Assembly (NCBI GenBank): GCA_913031525.1
Contig: CAJWGC010000012.1
Span: 1-14,405 of the forward strand
Direction of reading: 5' to 3'
Length of the DNA: 14,405 nucleotides
DNA from: an uncultured Acidimicrobiia bacterium
Lineage (GTDB): Bacteria; Actinomycetota; Acidimicrobiia; Spongiisociales; UBA5794
Part shown: piece after piece, positions 1-6,675 of the stretch
How positions within the stretch are numbered: position 1 is the stretch's first letter
Layout of the letters: each line of letters begins with the position of its first letter
The notes under the pieces: model-generated
The model's input: only the letters and a program-made list of their open reading frames with translations
The model's database searches: none
Told to the model about the DNA's origin: nothing
Translations under genes and position numbers: made by a program

Positions 1-538
1 TATCAGGCTCTGCGAAGCGATATACCGTGATGGTGGGACGAAACCCTAGGTTGTCTCCAATGTCGCCGATGTATAGATAGCTAAGTTCAGGATTAGGCCC
101 TGGTCCAGTCGCGAGATCTTCCCAATCGAAGGCTCCTGCACCGTTGAGAGTCCAGGTCGCTAGTAACTCTCCCACAACCGAAAGCGCGTACACGGCTCCT
201 TCTCCTCCCGAGTCATTGTGTACCCATAACACTCCTGGATGATTTCGACTGGCGGCTACACCTGATATTTCGTTCAGCTCGTTAGAGCGCACGGTGCCAT
301 CGGTGGAAACATCTCGATAACCGTCGCAAACGGCTGCGTCAGGTGGCAACGTCAATGAGTCTTCTGCTGGCGTCAATGTCATGGTTACGCCCGGGGTCGA
401 TGCAGAAGAGGGCGATGAGACTGCAGGGGGCGATTTCGTGGTCGTCGCAGAGGATGGCGGGCGTGAGTTGCTGCGAACACAGGCAGTTGTGATCGAAGCA
501 ACGGCAAGGATGGAGATGAGCGCCCGGAGTCGCACCAC
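1..538 (-). CDS. Putative secreted lipoprotein, N-terminal part (3' end beyond window)
   Basis: The minus-strand frame is open from a GTG at 538 (or the adjacent GTG at 535) to the window edge, giving 179 codons. The N-terminus has basic residues, then a hydrophobic stretch ending in ITTAC, which resembles a lipobox with Cys20 as the lipidation site, although the -3 Thr is not ideal. A Ser/Thr/Pro-rich linker runs to about residue 50. A folded domain follows with motifs such as NEISGVAAS, WVHNDSG, DWEDLATGPG and YLYIGDIGDN. I recognise this pattern from uncharacterised actinobacterial secreted proteins that look beta-propeller-like, but I cannot give a function. The start lies 9 bases after the M20 peptidase stop, so it is probably the last gene read from that operon. 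No strong Shine-Dalgarno is visible. The export call is fairly firm; the fold is inference. Confidence 0.7.
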   Translation of the reverse strand, partial: MVRLRALISILAVASITTACVRSNSRPPSSATTTKSPPAVSSPSSASTPGVTMTLTPAEDSLTLPPDAAVCDGYRDVSTDGTVRSNELNEISGVAASRNHPGVLWVHNDSGGEGAVYALSVVGELLATWTLNGAGAFDWEDLATGPGPNPELSYLYIGDIGDNLGFRPTITVYRFAEPD

Positions 539-547
539 TAGCTCGCC

Positions 548-1909
548 TCAGATAGCTAGGAGCCGGAGGGCTAAAGCCTCAGCGACTACGGCTTTGCGAA
601 GGTCTTCCAGATCCACGCTCTCGTCCGGTGCGTGAGTATTGCTCATGTGATCGGATACTCCTGTTAGGAGGATCGAAGCATCGGGAAATTGTTTTGAGAA
701 CGCTGCCACAAAAGGGATTGATCCGCCGCTGCCGATGAATGAAGTTTCGGTGCCCCACGCGATAGAAAATGCTTTCGAAAAGGCTTTATAGGCCAAACTG
801 GAAGTATCTAGCTCGAAGGCATCGCCCGTTGATCCAGGAGTCACTTTTACATGCGCTCCCCAAGGCGCTGCGTTTTCGAGATGTGTTGCTAAAGAAATCA
901 TGGCTTGTTCCGGGTTCTCTCCCGGAGCGATGCGCATGCTGATTTTCGCGCGCGCGATTGGTACTAGTTGGTTGATTGCTTCGGAAGTTGACGGAGCGTC
1001 TATGGCTAGGACTGATATGGCAGGTTGCATCCATAATTTAGATTCGATCGAGTCTTCCCCTAGTAGTTCTACGTTATCGATAACGCCCAGTGATTTCCTC
1101 CACCATGTCTCAGTCATGATCTTTTCGGTATCTCGACGTATCAGTCCATCGATTGTTACGTTTCCCGAGTCATCATGGAGCGTTGCCAGGATTCGGGCTA
1201 GGACGATGAGGGCGTCTGGCGCTGCTCCTCCAGCATGGCCGGAGTGAATAGCGTGAGTCAGAGTACGAACCTCCACCTCACAGTCGACTAGACCGCGAAG
1301 GGAAGTTGTGAGAGAGGGTTTTCCAGTTTCGATGTTCCCTACGTCGGCGATGACGATTACGTCGGCGGCGAGGAGTGTGTCATAAGCTGAAAGAAACTTC
1401 CCGAGGTGGGGTGAACCGATCTCCTCTTCGCCTTCGATCAACACTTTGATTCCAACCGGCGGATATTCACCGAATGCTTCCAAGGCCCCGAGATGTATGA
1501 CTATGCCTGCCTTGTCATCAGAAGAACCTCTTCCGTAGAGTCGTCCCTCTCGCTCAGCGGGTTCGAATGCGTCGGTTGTCCATTCTCCTGCAGGTCCTGG
1601 GGGTTGAACGTCATGGTGTGCATAGAGAAGGACAGTTGGCGATCCTTTCGGACCGGCGATTTCTCCATAGACAGCTGGGTGGGCTCCTTCCAGATCGAGT
1701 AGACGAACTTCGTTGAGGCCGGAAGCTCGCATCATCTGAGCCGTAATTTCCGCCGAACGACGTACCTCTCCGGCGTCGTAGCCTGCCGCGCTTACGGAAG
1801 GAATACGAATCAGCTCTTCGAGACGAGTTCGTAGCGATGGGAACAGGTCATTGACGGCAAGAAGGAGATCATCATGCATATCGGAAGCGTACCCGCGATC
1901 GTGAATCAT
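548..1909 (-). CDS. M20 family metallopeptidase (dipeptidase/deacylase type)
   Basis: This is a cytosolic dinuclear-zinc hydrolase of the M20 family, which typically cleaves dipeptides or N-acyl amino acids. Its 453 residues match the usual length of the dipeptidase branch. Numbered from the ATG at 1909, the metal and catalytic residues are present in order: His98 and Asp100 in AHHDVQP, Asp131 in GRGSSDDKAG, the EGEEEIGS block with Glu161-163, Asp189 in VIADVGN, and the C-terminal His426 in NTHAPDES. The dimerisation (lid) domain lies between about 205 and 330. An in-frame stop lies just upstream of 1909. A second ATG at 1879 gives an N-terminus that fits the family better (starting MHDDLLLAVN), and neither start has a convincing ribosome site. 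It lies 62 bases after the aminotransferase stop on the same strand. The exact substrate cannot be told from sequence. Confidence 0.93.
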   Translation of the reverse strand: MIHDRGYASDMHDDLLLAVNDLFPSLRTRLEELIRIPSVSAAGYDAGEVRRSAEITAQMMRASGLNEVRLLDLEGAHPAVYGEIAGPKGSPTVLLYAHHDVQPPGPAGEWTTDAFEPAEREGRLYGRGSSDDKAGIVIHLGALEAFGEYPPVGIKVLIEGEEEIGSPHLGKFLSAYDTLLAADVIVIADVGNIETGKPSLTTSLRGLVDCEVEVRTLTHAIHSGHAGGAAPDALIVLARILATLHDDSGNVTIDGLIRRDTEKIMTETWWRKSLGVIDNVELLGEDSIESKLWMQPAISVLAIDAPSTSEAINQLVPIARAKISMRIAPGENPEQAMISLATHLENAAPWGAHVKVTPGSTGDAFELDTSSLAYKAFSKAFSIAWGTETSFIGSGGSIPFVAAFSKQFPDASILLTGVSDHMSNTHAPDESVDLEDLRKAVVAEALALRLLAI

Positions 1910-1971
1910 CCTTAGACTTCATGAGAGCGGATCACTCGAAGAATCCAGCGATCATCAGCTGAGCCATCGCC

Positions 1972-3219
1972 TTATATGATCGACTCAAATCCGGCAAAGA
2001 GACCAGCTGCTAGGTCTTTCAACTGGTCGTTCGTGATGATAAATGGGGGGGAGCACTGGAGGCTGCCGCCGGCTATGGCTCTAGTTAGTACGCCTGCTTG
2101 TCGTGCAGCGTCAGCCACTTTGAAGGCCAAGTTCTCGTCCTCGGACAGGGCGACAGGGTCCAACTGAACTGCTGCCAATGCTCCGACACCTCCTCGTATG
2201 GAATCGACCAAAGGATGCGCGATCAATGGGGCGAGTGCTTCCATCAGCTCTGTTTCGATTTCCAGTGTTCGTGTTAGGAGCCCCTCGCGCTCGATAATGT
2301 CGAGGTTCGCTAGGCCTGCGACGCATGCGGTGGTGTGGCCTGAGTAGGTGTATCCATGGCGCCACATTTCTCCTGATCCTTCCCAGAAAGGTGCGGCGAT
2401 GCGCGGAGCAGCGATTACGCCCCCGAGCGGCAAGTACCCGGATGTGATGCCCTTGGCGAAAGTGATGAGATCCGGTTGAAGAGAGAAACGAGATGATGCG
2501 AACCAGTTTCCAGTTCGTCCAAACCCGGTAATTACCTCGTCAGCGATGTAGAGCGCTCCGGCGTCAGCAACAATTTCTTGGGTCTTTTTTAGGTATCCCG
2601 TTGGAGCCGGACGCACCCCGCCAGCCCCGATGACCGGTTCAGCGTAGAACCCGGCTACATGCTCAGCTCCGACAGTTTCTATGGCCTCAATCAGGGCGTC
2701 GGTCGAGTCGTAGGGGATACGGAAGACCGTTTCCACCATGGGCCCGTGACCTTCTAAGTTCGGCGGCAGTCCAGCGAAGCTCGTTCCATATCCGTGCATC
2801 CCGTGGTAAGCCCAATCCCGGGTTATGAAGATCGTACGTTCTGGTTTTCCGATGGCAGTGAAGTATCGCCGAGCGAGTTTGGCCGCTGTGTCCACGGAGT
2901 CCGATCCGCCAGATGTGAAGAATATCTTGGAGTCCGATACAGGCGCGATGCTCGCAACGCGCGTAGCCAGTTCTTCCGTCGGACCCGTGGTGTAATCGCC
3001 AAATGTGTGGTAGGTATTCAATCGGCTGATCTGAGCTGCAACAGCCTCAGCGATTTCAGTACGGCCATATCCGATGTTCGCATACCAGAGACTTGCTGTT
3101 CCATCTAGGTAACGCTTTCCCTCTGTGTCGTAGACGTAACAACCTTCGCCGCGGTCGATGACAAACTTGTTTCCTGCGACGGCGGCCATGTTTGCGAAAG
3201 GATTCCAGAATGATGCCAT
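1972..3219 (-). CDS. Class III (omega-type) PLP-dependent aminotransferase
   Basis: This transfers an amino group from a terminal amine or beta/omega amino acid to a keto acid using pyridoxal phosphate. It has 415 residues, the normal length. Landmarks include SGGSDSVD near 103-110 (phosphate-cup loop), YHG at 138-140 (ring stacking), Asp227 in IADEVITGFGRTG (pyridine nitrogen contact) and Lys256 in TFAKGITSGYLPLG (Schiff-base lysine). The N-terminal WNPFANM and SLWYANIGYG motifs resemble the beta-alanine/taurine:pyruvate and related omega-transaminase group. I chose the ATG at 3219 because GGAAA lies 8 bases upstream; a longer reading would need a TTG at 3234. It sits between the Nudix and M20 genes on the same strand, suggesting shared nitrogen or amino-compound catabolism. 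The natural substrate is unknown. Confidence 0.93.
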   Translation of the reverse strand: MASFWNPFANMAAVAGNKFVIDRGEGCYVYDTEGKRYLDGTASLWYANIGYGRTEIAEAVAAQISRLNTYHTFGDYTTGPTEELATRVASIAPVSDSKIFFTSGGSDSVDTAAKLARRYFTAIGKPERTIFITRDWAYHGMHGYGTSFAGLPPNLEGHGPMVETVFRIPYDSTDALIEAIETVGAEHVAGFYAEPVIGAGGVRPAPTGYLKKTQEIVADAGALYIADEVITGFGRTGNWFASSRFSLQPDLITFAKGITSGYLPLGGVIAAPRIAAPFWEGSGEMWRHGYTYSGHTTACVAGLANLDIIEREGLLTRTLEIETELMEALAPLIAHPLVDSIRGGVGALAAVQLDPVALSEDENLAFKVADAARQAGVLTRAIAGGSLQCSPPFIITNDQLKDLAAGLFAGFESII

Positions 3220-3262
3220 TACGCCAGTTTCCAACTTCGGCTCCTTTGCCGCAAGTCGTGCG

Positions 3263-3790
3263 TCATCTGCGTTCTCTTGTCAACCGTTTGATGAGCTCCT
3301 TGTCTGTGTCGAAGGCTAGAGGGGGAAGGTTTGTGAGCGTAAAGAAATCGGCCTCTTCGGCATCGTCTCCAGCTTGGAGGTTTCCTCCAATGATGGTCCC
3401 AGCGAACCAGACTCCAACAGTCAGTTTTTCAGGGTCGTGGAAATTAGATGCTACGAATAGGGGTTCTCCTATGACAGCCTTTAGCCCGGTCTCTTCGTGA
3501 AGCTCGCGAGCTGCAGCTTGGCGTATTTCCTCTCCGTAATTGACAAATCCTGCTGGTATCGACCATAGCCCCGCTTTGGTTGCCCCTGCTGCTCGTTTGA
3601 CTAGAAGGAGCTTTCCTGCTTCGTCGAAGACGACTACTGCTGCCCCTACTCCAGGATTACGCCAATGGATGAAGTCGCAGGTCGGGCATGTTCGCCTCGT
3701 TGCCCCTCCCAACATGCGGTCTTCGAGACGCTCGGTGCATTTGGGGCAGTATGCGTATTCTCCGGGCCAGTGTTTATGTGTTTCGTCCAT
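3263..3790 (-). CDS. Nudix hydrolase with N-terminal zinc ribbon
   Basis: This is a predicted Mg2+-dependent pyrophosphohydrolase acting on a nucleoside diphosphate linked to another group, such as NAD(H), ADP-ribose or a related compound. Of its 175 residues, the first 40 form a zinc ribbon with Cys15-x2-Cys18 and Cys35-x2-Cys38. The Nudix fold follows, with a perfect box from Gly81 to Leu103: Gly, five residues, Glu87, seven residues, then REL-H-EETGL. The zinc ribbon is shared with NudC-type and similar enzymes, but the NudC-specific motif after the box is not evident, so I leave the substrate open. It is the first gene of the leftward group. Its stop lies 43 bases before the aminotransferase ATG, and the region upstream is divergent from the small gene at 3947. 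Confidence 0.93.
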   Translation of the reverse strand: MDETHKHWPGEYAYCPKCTERLEDRMLGGATRRTCPTCDFIHWRNPGVGAAVVVFDEAGKLLLVKRAAGATKAGLWSIPAGFVNYGEEIRQAAARELHEETGLKAVIGEPLFVASNFHDPEKLTVGVWFAGTIIGGNLQAGDDAEEADFFTLTNLPPLAFDTDKELIKRLTRERR

Positions 3791-3946
3791 CGAATCGGAA
3801 ACCTACTCGTATCAGTCGACTTGTACCATGGTCAGCCAGAGTTGAAGCGAATCAGCCGATCGCGAATAATCGGTATTTGTTCCAGATCACGTTTATGGAA
3901 CGAGCATTTATATGGTGGGGTGCCGTTTGTCCAGAGGAGTGTCTAG

Positions 3947-4171
3947 GTGAAGCGGCGTGAAGCGCGTCTAGTCCCGATTGCTGAATTCCGCGACCGATCC
4001 CCGGCAGAAGAGGCCTGGGCTCTGCTCGAGGATGCCGGCATTCCGGCTTCGGTTGTGGGAGAACCCGCGATGTTTGGGTCGTTTCCAGTTATTCGAGTTT
4101 TTGTAGCGAGCATCCATGTGACCCGAGCTCAACAGCTTGTGGCGTCCATTGTTACGCGGGCTAAGCCCTGA
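3947..4171 (+). CDS. Small DUF2007-like protein
   Basis: This encodes a 74-residue protein starting at a GTG, with a strong ribosome site (AGAGGAG) about 8 bases upstream. The sequence VPIAEFRDRSPAEEAWALLEDAGIPASVVG followed by a short beta-rich tail resembles the DUF2007 group of small proteins, which have a ferredoxin-like fold and are described only as putative signal-transducing proteins. The core pattern is a strand, a helix over residues 18-30 that ends at AGIPA, then two strands and a final helix. There are no catalytic motifs, cysteines or membrane segments. It converges on the thioredoxin gene with a single base between the two stop codons. The gene call is solid because of the ribosome site and fit; the family assignment is from memory and moderate. 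Confidence 0.72.
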   Translation: MKRREARLVPIAEFRDRSPAEEAWALLEDAGIPASVVGEPAMFGSFPVIRVFVASIHVTRAQQLVASIVTRAKP

Positions 4172-4172
4172 T

Positions 4173-4538
4173 TCAGCGGTCGCGGTCTTCTTCGATCTGT
4201 CGCCGGACTTCATCCATGTCGAGTTGTTGCGCTTGTTCTATGAGGTCGATGAGGACATCTTCAGGAAGCGCACCAGGTTGAGAGAAAATACCAATCTTGT
4301 CTCGAAAAATCATGAGTGTGGGAATCGATTGGATATTGAAGTAGGAAGCGAGTTCTTGCTCGCTCTCGGTGTCCACCTTGGCGAAGACTATATCGGGGTA
4401 TACCTCGGAGGCTTTTTCATAGACAGGTGCAAATTGACGGCAAGGACCGCACCATTCGGCCCAGAAATCAACGATCACCATATCGTTGGTGAGGATGGTC
4501 GCTTCGAAGCTTTTCTTGTTAAGTTCGACGGTTGGCAT
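4173..4538 (-). CDS. trxA: Thioredoxin
   Basis: This is a cytosolic dithiol-disulfide oxidoreductase of 121 residues. The active site is Trp29-Cys30-Gly31-Pro32-Cys33, with Asp24 as the buried acid in VIVDFWAEW and the cis-proline Pro73 in SIPT. I chose the ATG at 4538 because GGAG lies 7 bases upstream and the resulting N-terminus (MPTVELNKKSF) matches the family. An upstream in-frame ATG at 4595 would add 19 unlikely residues. Compared with a classical thioredoxin of about 105-110 residues it has a short, charged, probably helical C-terminal extension (about residues 103-121, rich in Glu, Asp, Arg and Gln). There is no signal peptide, so it is not a CcmG-type periplasmic protein despite the nearby ccm genes. 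It is divergent from the MerR gene. Confidence 0.93.
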   Translation of the reverse strand: MPTVELNKKSFEATILTNDMVIVDFWAEWCGPCRQFAPVYEKASEVYPDIVFAKVDTESEQELASYFNIQSIPTLMIFRDKIGIFSQPGALPEDVLIDLIEQAQQLDMDEVRRQIEEDRDR

Positions 4539-4608
4539 ACGTTCACTCCGATCGGTGAGGCAGGGGCCTGACGCTAGCTCGAGAAGAACAATCATGATCC
4601 GGACAAGG

Positions 4609-4672
4609 CAGTACGCTTTCTCCCAACAGTACGAGTATTGACTCTAGGAGTAGTTGCTCTAACATTTATCAA
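4609..4672 (+). promoter_or_regulatory. Candidate leaderless promoter and operator of the merR-men operon
   Basis: TTGACT at 4638-4643 and TAACAT at 4660-4665 are separated by 16 bases and could be the -35 and -10 boxes. Transcription would then begin about at the merR ATG (4673), and no Shine-Dalgarno precedes that ATG, so the mRNA is probably leaderless. Repeated short blocks overlap the region: CAGTACG at 4609-4615 and again at 4627-4633, and alternating GAGT/ACTC half-sites at 4633, 4641 and 4648. They are candidate operators for the adjacent MerR protein. MerR proteins commonly bind between the -35 and -10 boxes, but the 16-base spacer is shorter than the 19-20 bases of classical activated MerR promoters, so repression is as likely as activation. 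This is inference from spacing only. Confidence 0.45.
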
Positions 4673-5347
4673 ATGAGTTATAGGGTTGAAGAACTCGCTG
4701 CTGCAGGCGGGGTGAGTGTGGACACGGTTCGCTATTACCAGGGTCTTGGCCTACTCGATCCGCCCCGTAGAGAGGGACGTGTAGGTTTCTACGACGATAG
4801 GCATCGCTATAGGCTCTCTCGGATCCGCTCGCTAGCGGATTCAGGGTTCACTCTGCGTCAGATACGAGATCTTCTGGAGCGCGATGGTAGCGAAGGGCAT
4901 GATCCCCTCCTGGAGGCCCTTGATCACCAGCGACGTAGTAGACCTACTCTTTCGATAGCCGACCTTTCAGAGATCACCGGTGTAAAAGCCGAGATTTTGC
5001 AGCTCGCAGTGGGCGCTGGATTGCTTCGTCCGGCTTCATCCGGAGATGGAGAACATTTTGATGAGGAACAGGCTGCCATGGTCGAGACTTTTGGTCGTTT
5101 GCTCGCGTCTGGGATGGATCTTGAACCTCTGATTGAGCTTGCTACCAGTCACGCTGCACACGTTGACGTCTTGGTACGTAATGCGGTTTCGCTATACCGG
5201 GATGCTGTCGATGGAGACGGACATATCGACCGCAGTCGGGTTGCCCGTGAGATACAAGCTCTTGTACCTGCAGTCACTCGTCTTATTGCTGATCACTTTT
5301 CCAGAAGCATTGTTGAACACGCAGCAGAGTTGGTGGATGAATCGTGA
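4673..5347 (+). CDS. MerR-type transcriptional regulator with two HTH-like segments
   Basis: This 224-residue predicted DNA-binding regulator begins with a typical MerR winged helix-turn-helix (residues 1 to about 70: YRVEELAAAGGVSVDTVRYY, then GLLDPPRREG, FYDDRHRYRLSRI, and LADSGFTLRQIRDLL). A second, weaker copy of the same layout lies at about 91-150 (LSIADLSEITGVKAEILQLA, GLLRP, HFDEEQAAMV, RLLASGMDLEPLIELA). The rest is a helical C-terminus that could serve in dimerisation or ligand binding. It has no cysteine, so it is not a thiol or soft-metal sensor of the classical kind. Its TGA overlaps the GTG start of menF in GTGA, making it the first gene of the men operon and a likely autoregulator and regulator of menaquinone synthesis. 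The signal it senses is unknown. Confidence 0.88.
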   Translation: MSYRVEELAAAGGVSVDTVRYYQGLGLLDPPRREGRVGFYDDRHRYRLSRIRSLADSGFTLRQIRDLLERDGSEGHDPLLEALDHQRRSRPTLSIADLSEITGVKAEILQLAVGAGLLRPASSGDGEHFDEEQAAMVETFGRLLASGMDLEPLIELATSHAAHVDVLVRNAVSLYRDAVDGDGHIDRSRVAREIQALVPAVTRLIADHFSRSIVEHAAELVDES

Positions 5348-6675
5348 AATCTCTGGCTGCTAAGGCTTTTCGTTCTTTGACGGTCGAGATCGATCCATTG
5401 CTCGTGAACTTCAGTTCACTGTCTTCGTTGCGGCGCGATCCCACTTTCTTTTGGGAAGAGCCGGACGCTGATTGGCTCCTAGTTGGTTTTGGCGCTGCCT
5501 GGAACCATCAATCTGCACCTGGTCCAGAGCGAATCGTTTCTGCTGCTGAGGCTGGAGCTGAGATTTTTGATCAGATCGTGCATTTACAGAATTCAGATGT
5601 TCCGGGCCCTTTGCTTGTCGGTGGATTCTCGTTCTCCGATAGAAAAAAGACTTCATCAAATTCAGATGCGATGACCTGGTCTGAGTTTCCCTCGGGTCTT
5701 CTGGTGCTCCCGGAGATAACGTTGCAGCGTCGTGGAACGAGAGCGTGGATTAGCGCTGTGATTCCAACATCGGTTTCGGCAAGGTCAGCAGAAGAGATCG
5801 TACGAGAGGTCATCGCCTGTCTTGATGATGGCTCCCGAGAATTTTGGATGAGCAGTAAAGACAGTCAGGTCACTTCCAACAGAGACGATCTTTTCCAGCG
5901 TCTGGTCAAGTATGCGGTTACAGAAGTCGAGTCTGGAAAACTCGCAAAGGTCGTAGCTGCACGCTCTGCTTTAGTGGAGACTACGGCGGATCCGTGGCGC
6001 GTGCTAGATGTGCTCCGGAGACGGTACCCTTCTTGTGCTGTTTACGGTGTTTTCCGCCGTAGCTCTGTGTTTGTTGGTGCTAGCCCTGAGCTTCTTGTCG
6101 GTCTGCAGAGCGGGAAGGTAACGTCCCATGCTCTCGCTGGCACCGTTGATAGAGGTATCGACGCGTTGGCCGATGCCGAACTTGAAGATCAGCTTCGGTA
6201 CGATCCGAAGGAACTCGCTGAGCATCAATATGTTGTCCAGGGTCTTCGTCGTGCACTTCACGAGTCTGGCGTCACCCTTGACTCTCCCTCACAGATCGAA
6301 ATTGTGAAACTTGCCAACGTTCAGCACCTCAGTTCGTCAGTGTCCGGACATGTGCCTAACAGCACTGGTGTCCTCGATCTCGTTGACGCGGTCCATCCAA
6401 CTCCAGCTGTCGCTGGCCTTCCTCGGACCGCGGCGCTCGAATGGCTAGCAGAAAACGAACGGCTTGATCGAGGCTGGTATGCCGGACCGATTGGGTGGAT
6501 GGATAGCGCTCTCGATGGATCGTTTCGAGTGGCTTTGCGGTGTGCTCTGCTTGAGGACGGCAGGGCACGTCTCTTCGCCGGCGCGGGAATTGTGGCTGGC
6601 TCTCGTCCCGATCGGGAGCTAGCGGAGACATCTGCCAAGCTTGGTGCCATGTTCGGCGCCTTGAGCGCGAGCTGA
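5344..6675 (+). CDS. menF: Isochorismate synthase (MenF)
   Basis: This converts chorismate to isochorismate, the first step of classical menaquinone synthesis, in the cytosol with Mg2+. It has 443 residues. The chorismate-binding domain occupies about residues 180-440. Visible landmarks are Lys202 in KLAKVVAARS (general base), GTVDRG at 266-271, Glu290/Glu293-His294 in DPKELAEHQYVV, RGWYAGPIGWMD, and Glu425/Glu428-Lys432 in RELAETSAKL. The four glutamates are the expected direct and water-mediated Mg2+ ligands of the family. The N-terminal 180 residues are divergent, as is usual. The GTG start overlaps the merR stop by four bases and the TGA shares one base with the menD ATG. Salicylate or siderophore isochorismate synthases share the fold, but the men context decides the role. 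Confidence 0.95.
   Translation: MKSLAAKAFRSLTVEIDPLLVNFSSLSSLRRDPTFFWEEPDADWLLVGFGAAWNHQSAPGPERIVSAAEAGAEIFDQIVHLQNSDVPGPLLVGGFSFSDRKKTSSNSDAMTWSEFPSGLLVLPEITLQRRGTRAWISAVIPTSVSARSAEEIVREVIACLDDGSREFWMSSKDSQVTSNRDDLFQRLVKYAVTEVESGKLAKVVAARSALVETTADPWRVLDVLRRRYPSCAVYGVFRRSSVFVGASPELLVGLQSGKVTSHALAGTVDRGIDALADAELEDQLRYDPKELAEHQYVVQGLRRALHESGVTLDSPSQIEIVKLANVQHLSSSVSGHVPNSTGVLDLVDAVHPTPAVAGLPRTAALEWLAENERLDRGWYAGPIGWMDSALDGSFRVALRCALLEDGRARLFAGAGIVAGSRPDRELAETSAKLGAMFGALSAS

Noticed and set aside
381..635. 84-codon plus-strand open frame near the left end
   Set aside because: It overlaps both the lipoprotein and M20 genes on the opposite strand and has only low-complexity acidic or Arg-rich sequence.
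3856..3913. Possible promoter elements (CCGAT..ATCGG dyad, TTATAT) upstream of the DUF2007-like gene
   Set aside because: The dyad arms are only 5 bases and no -35 box with proper spacing pairs with TTATAT; this is too weak to list.
4152..4165. GGGC-TAA-GCCC palindrome near the DUF2007-like stop as a two-way terminator
   Set aside because: The stem is only four pairs, with no T-run on either strand.
6520..6531. MenF has Ser in DGSF where many isochorismate synthases have Glu (GEF)
   Set aside because: The direct Mg2+ ligands (Glu293, Glu428) and partner acids are present. Other chorismate-binding enzymes vary at this position, so it does not indicate loss of function.
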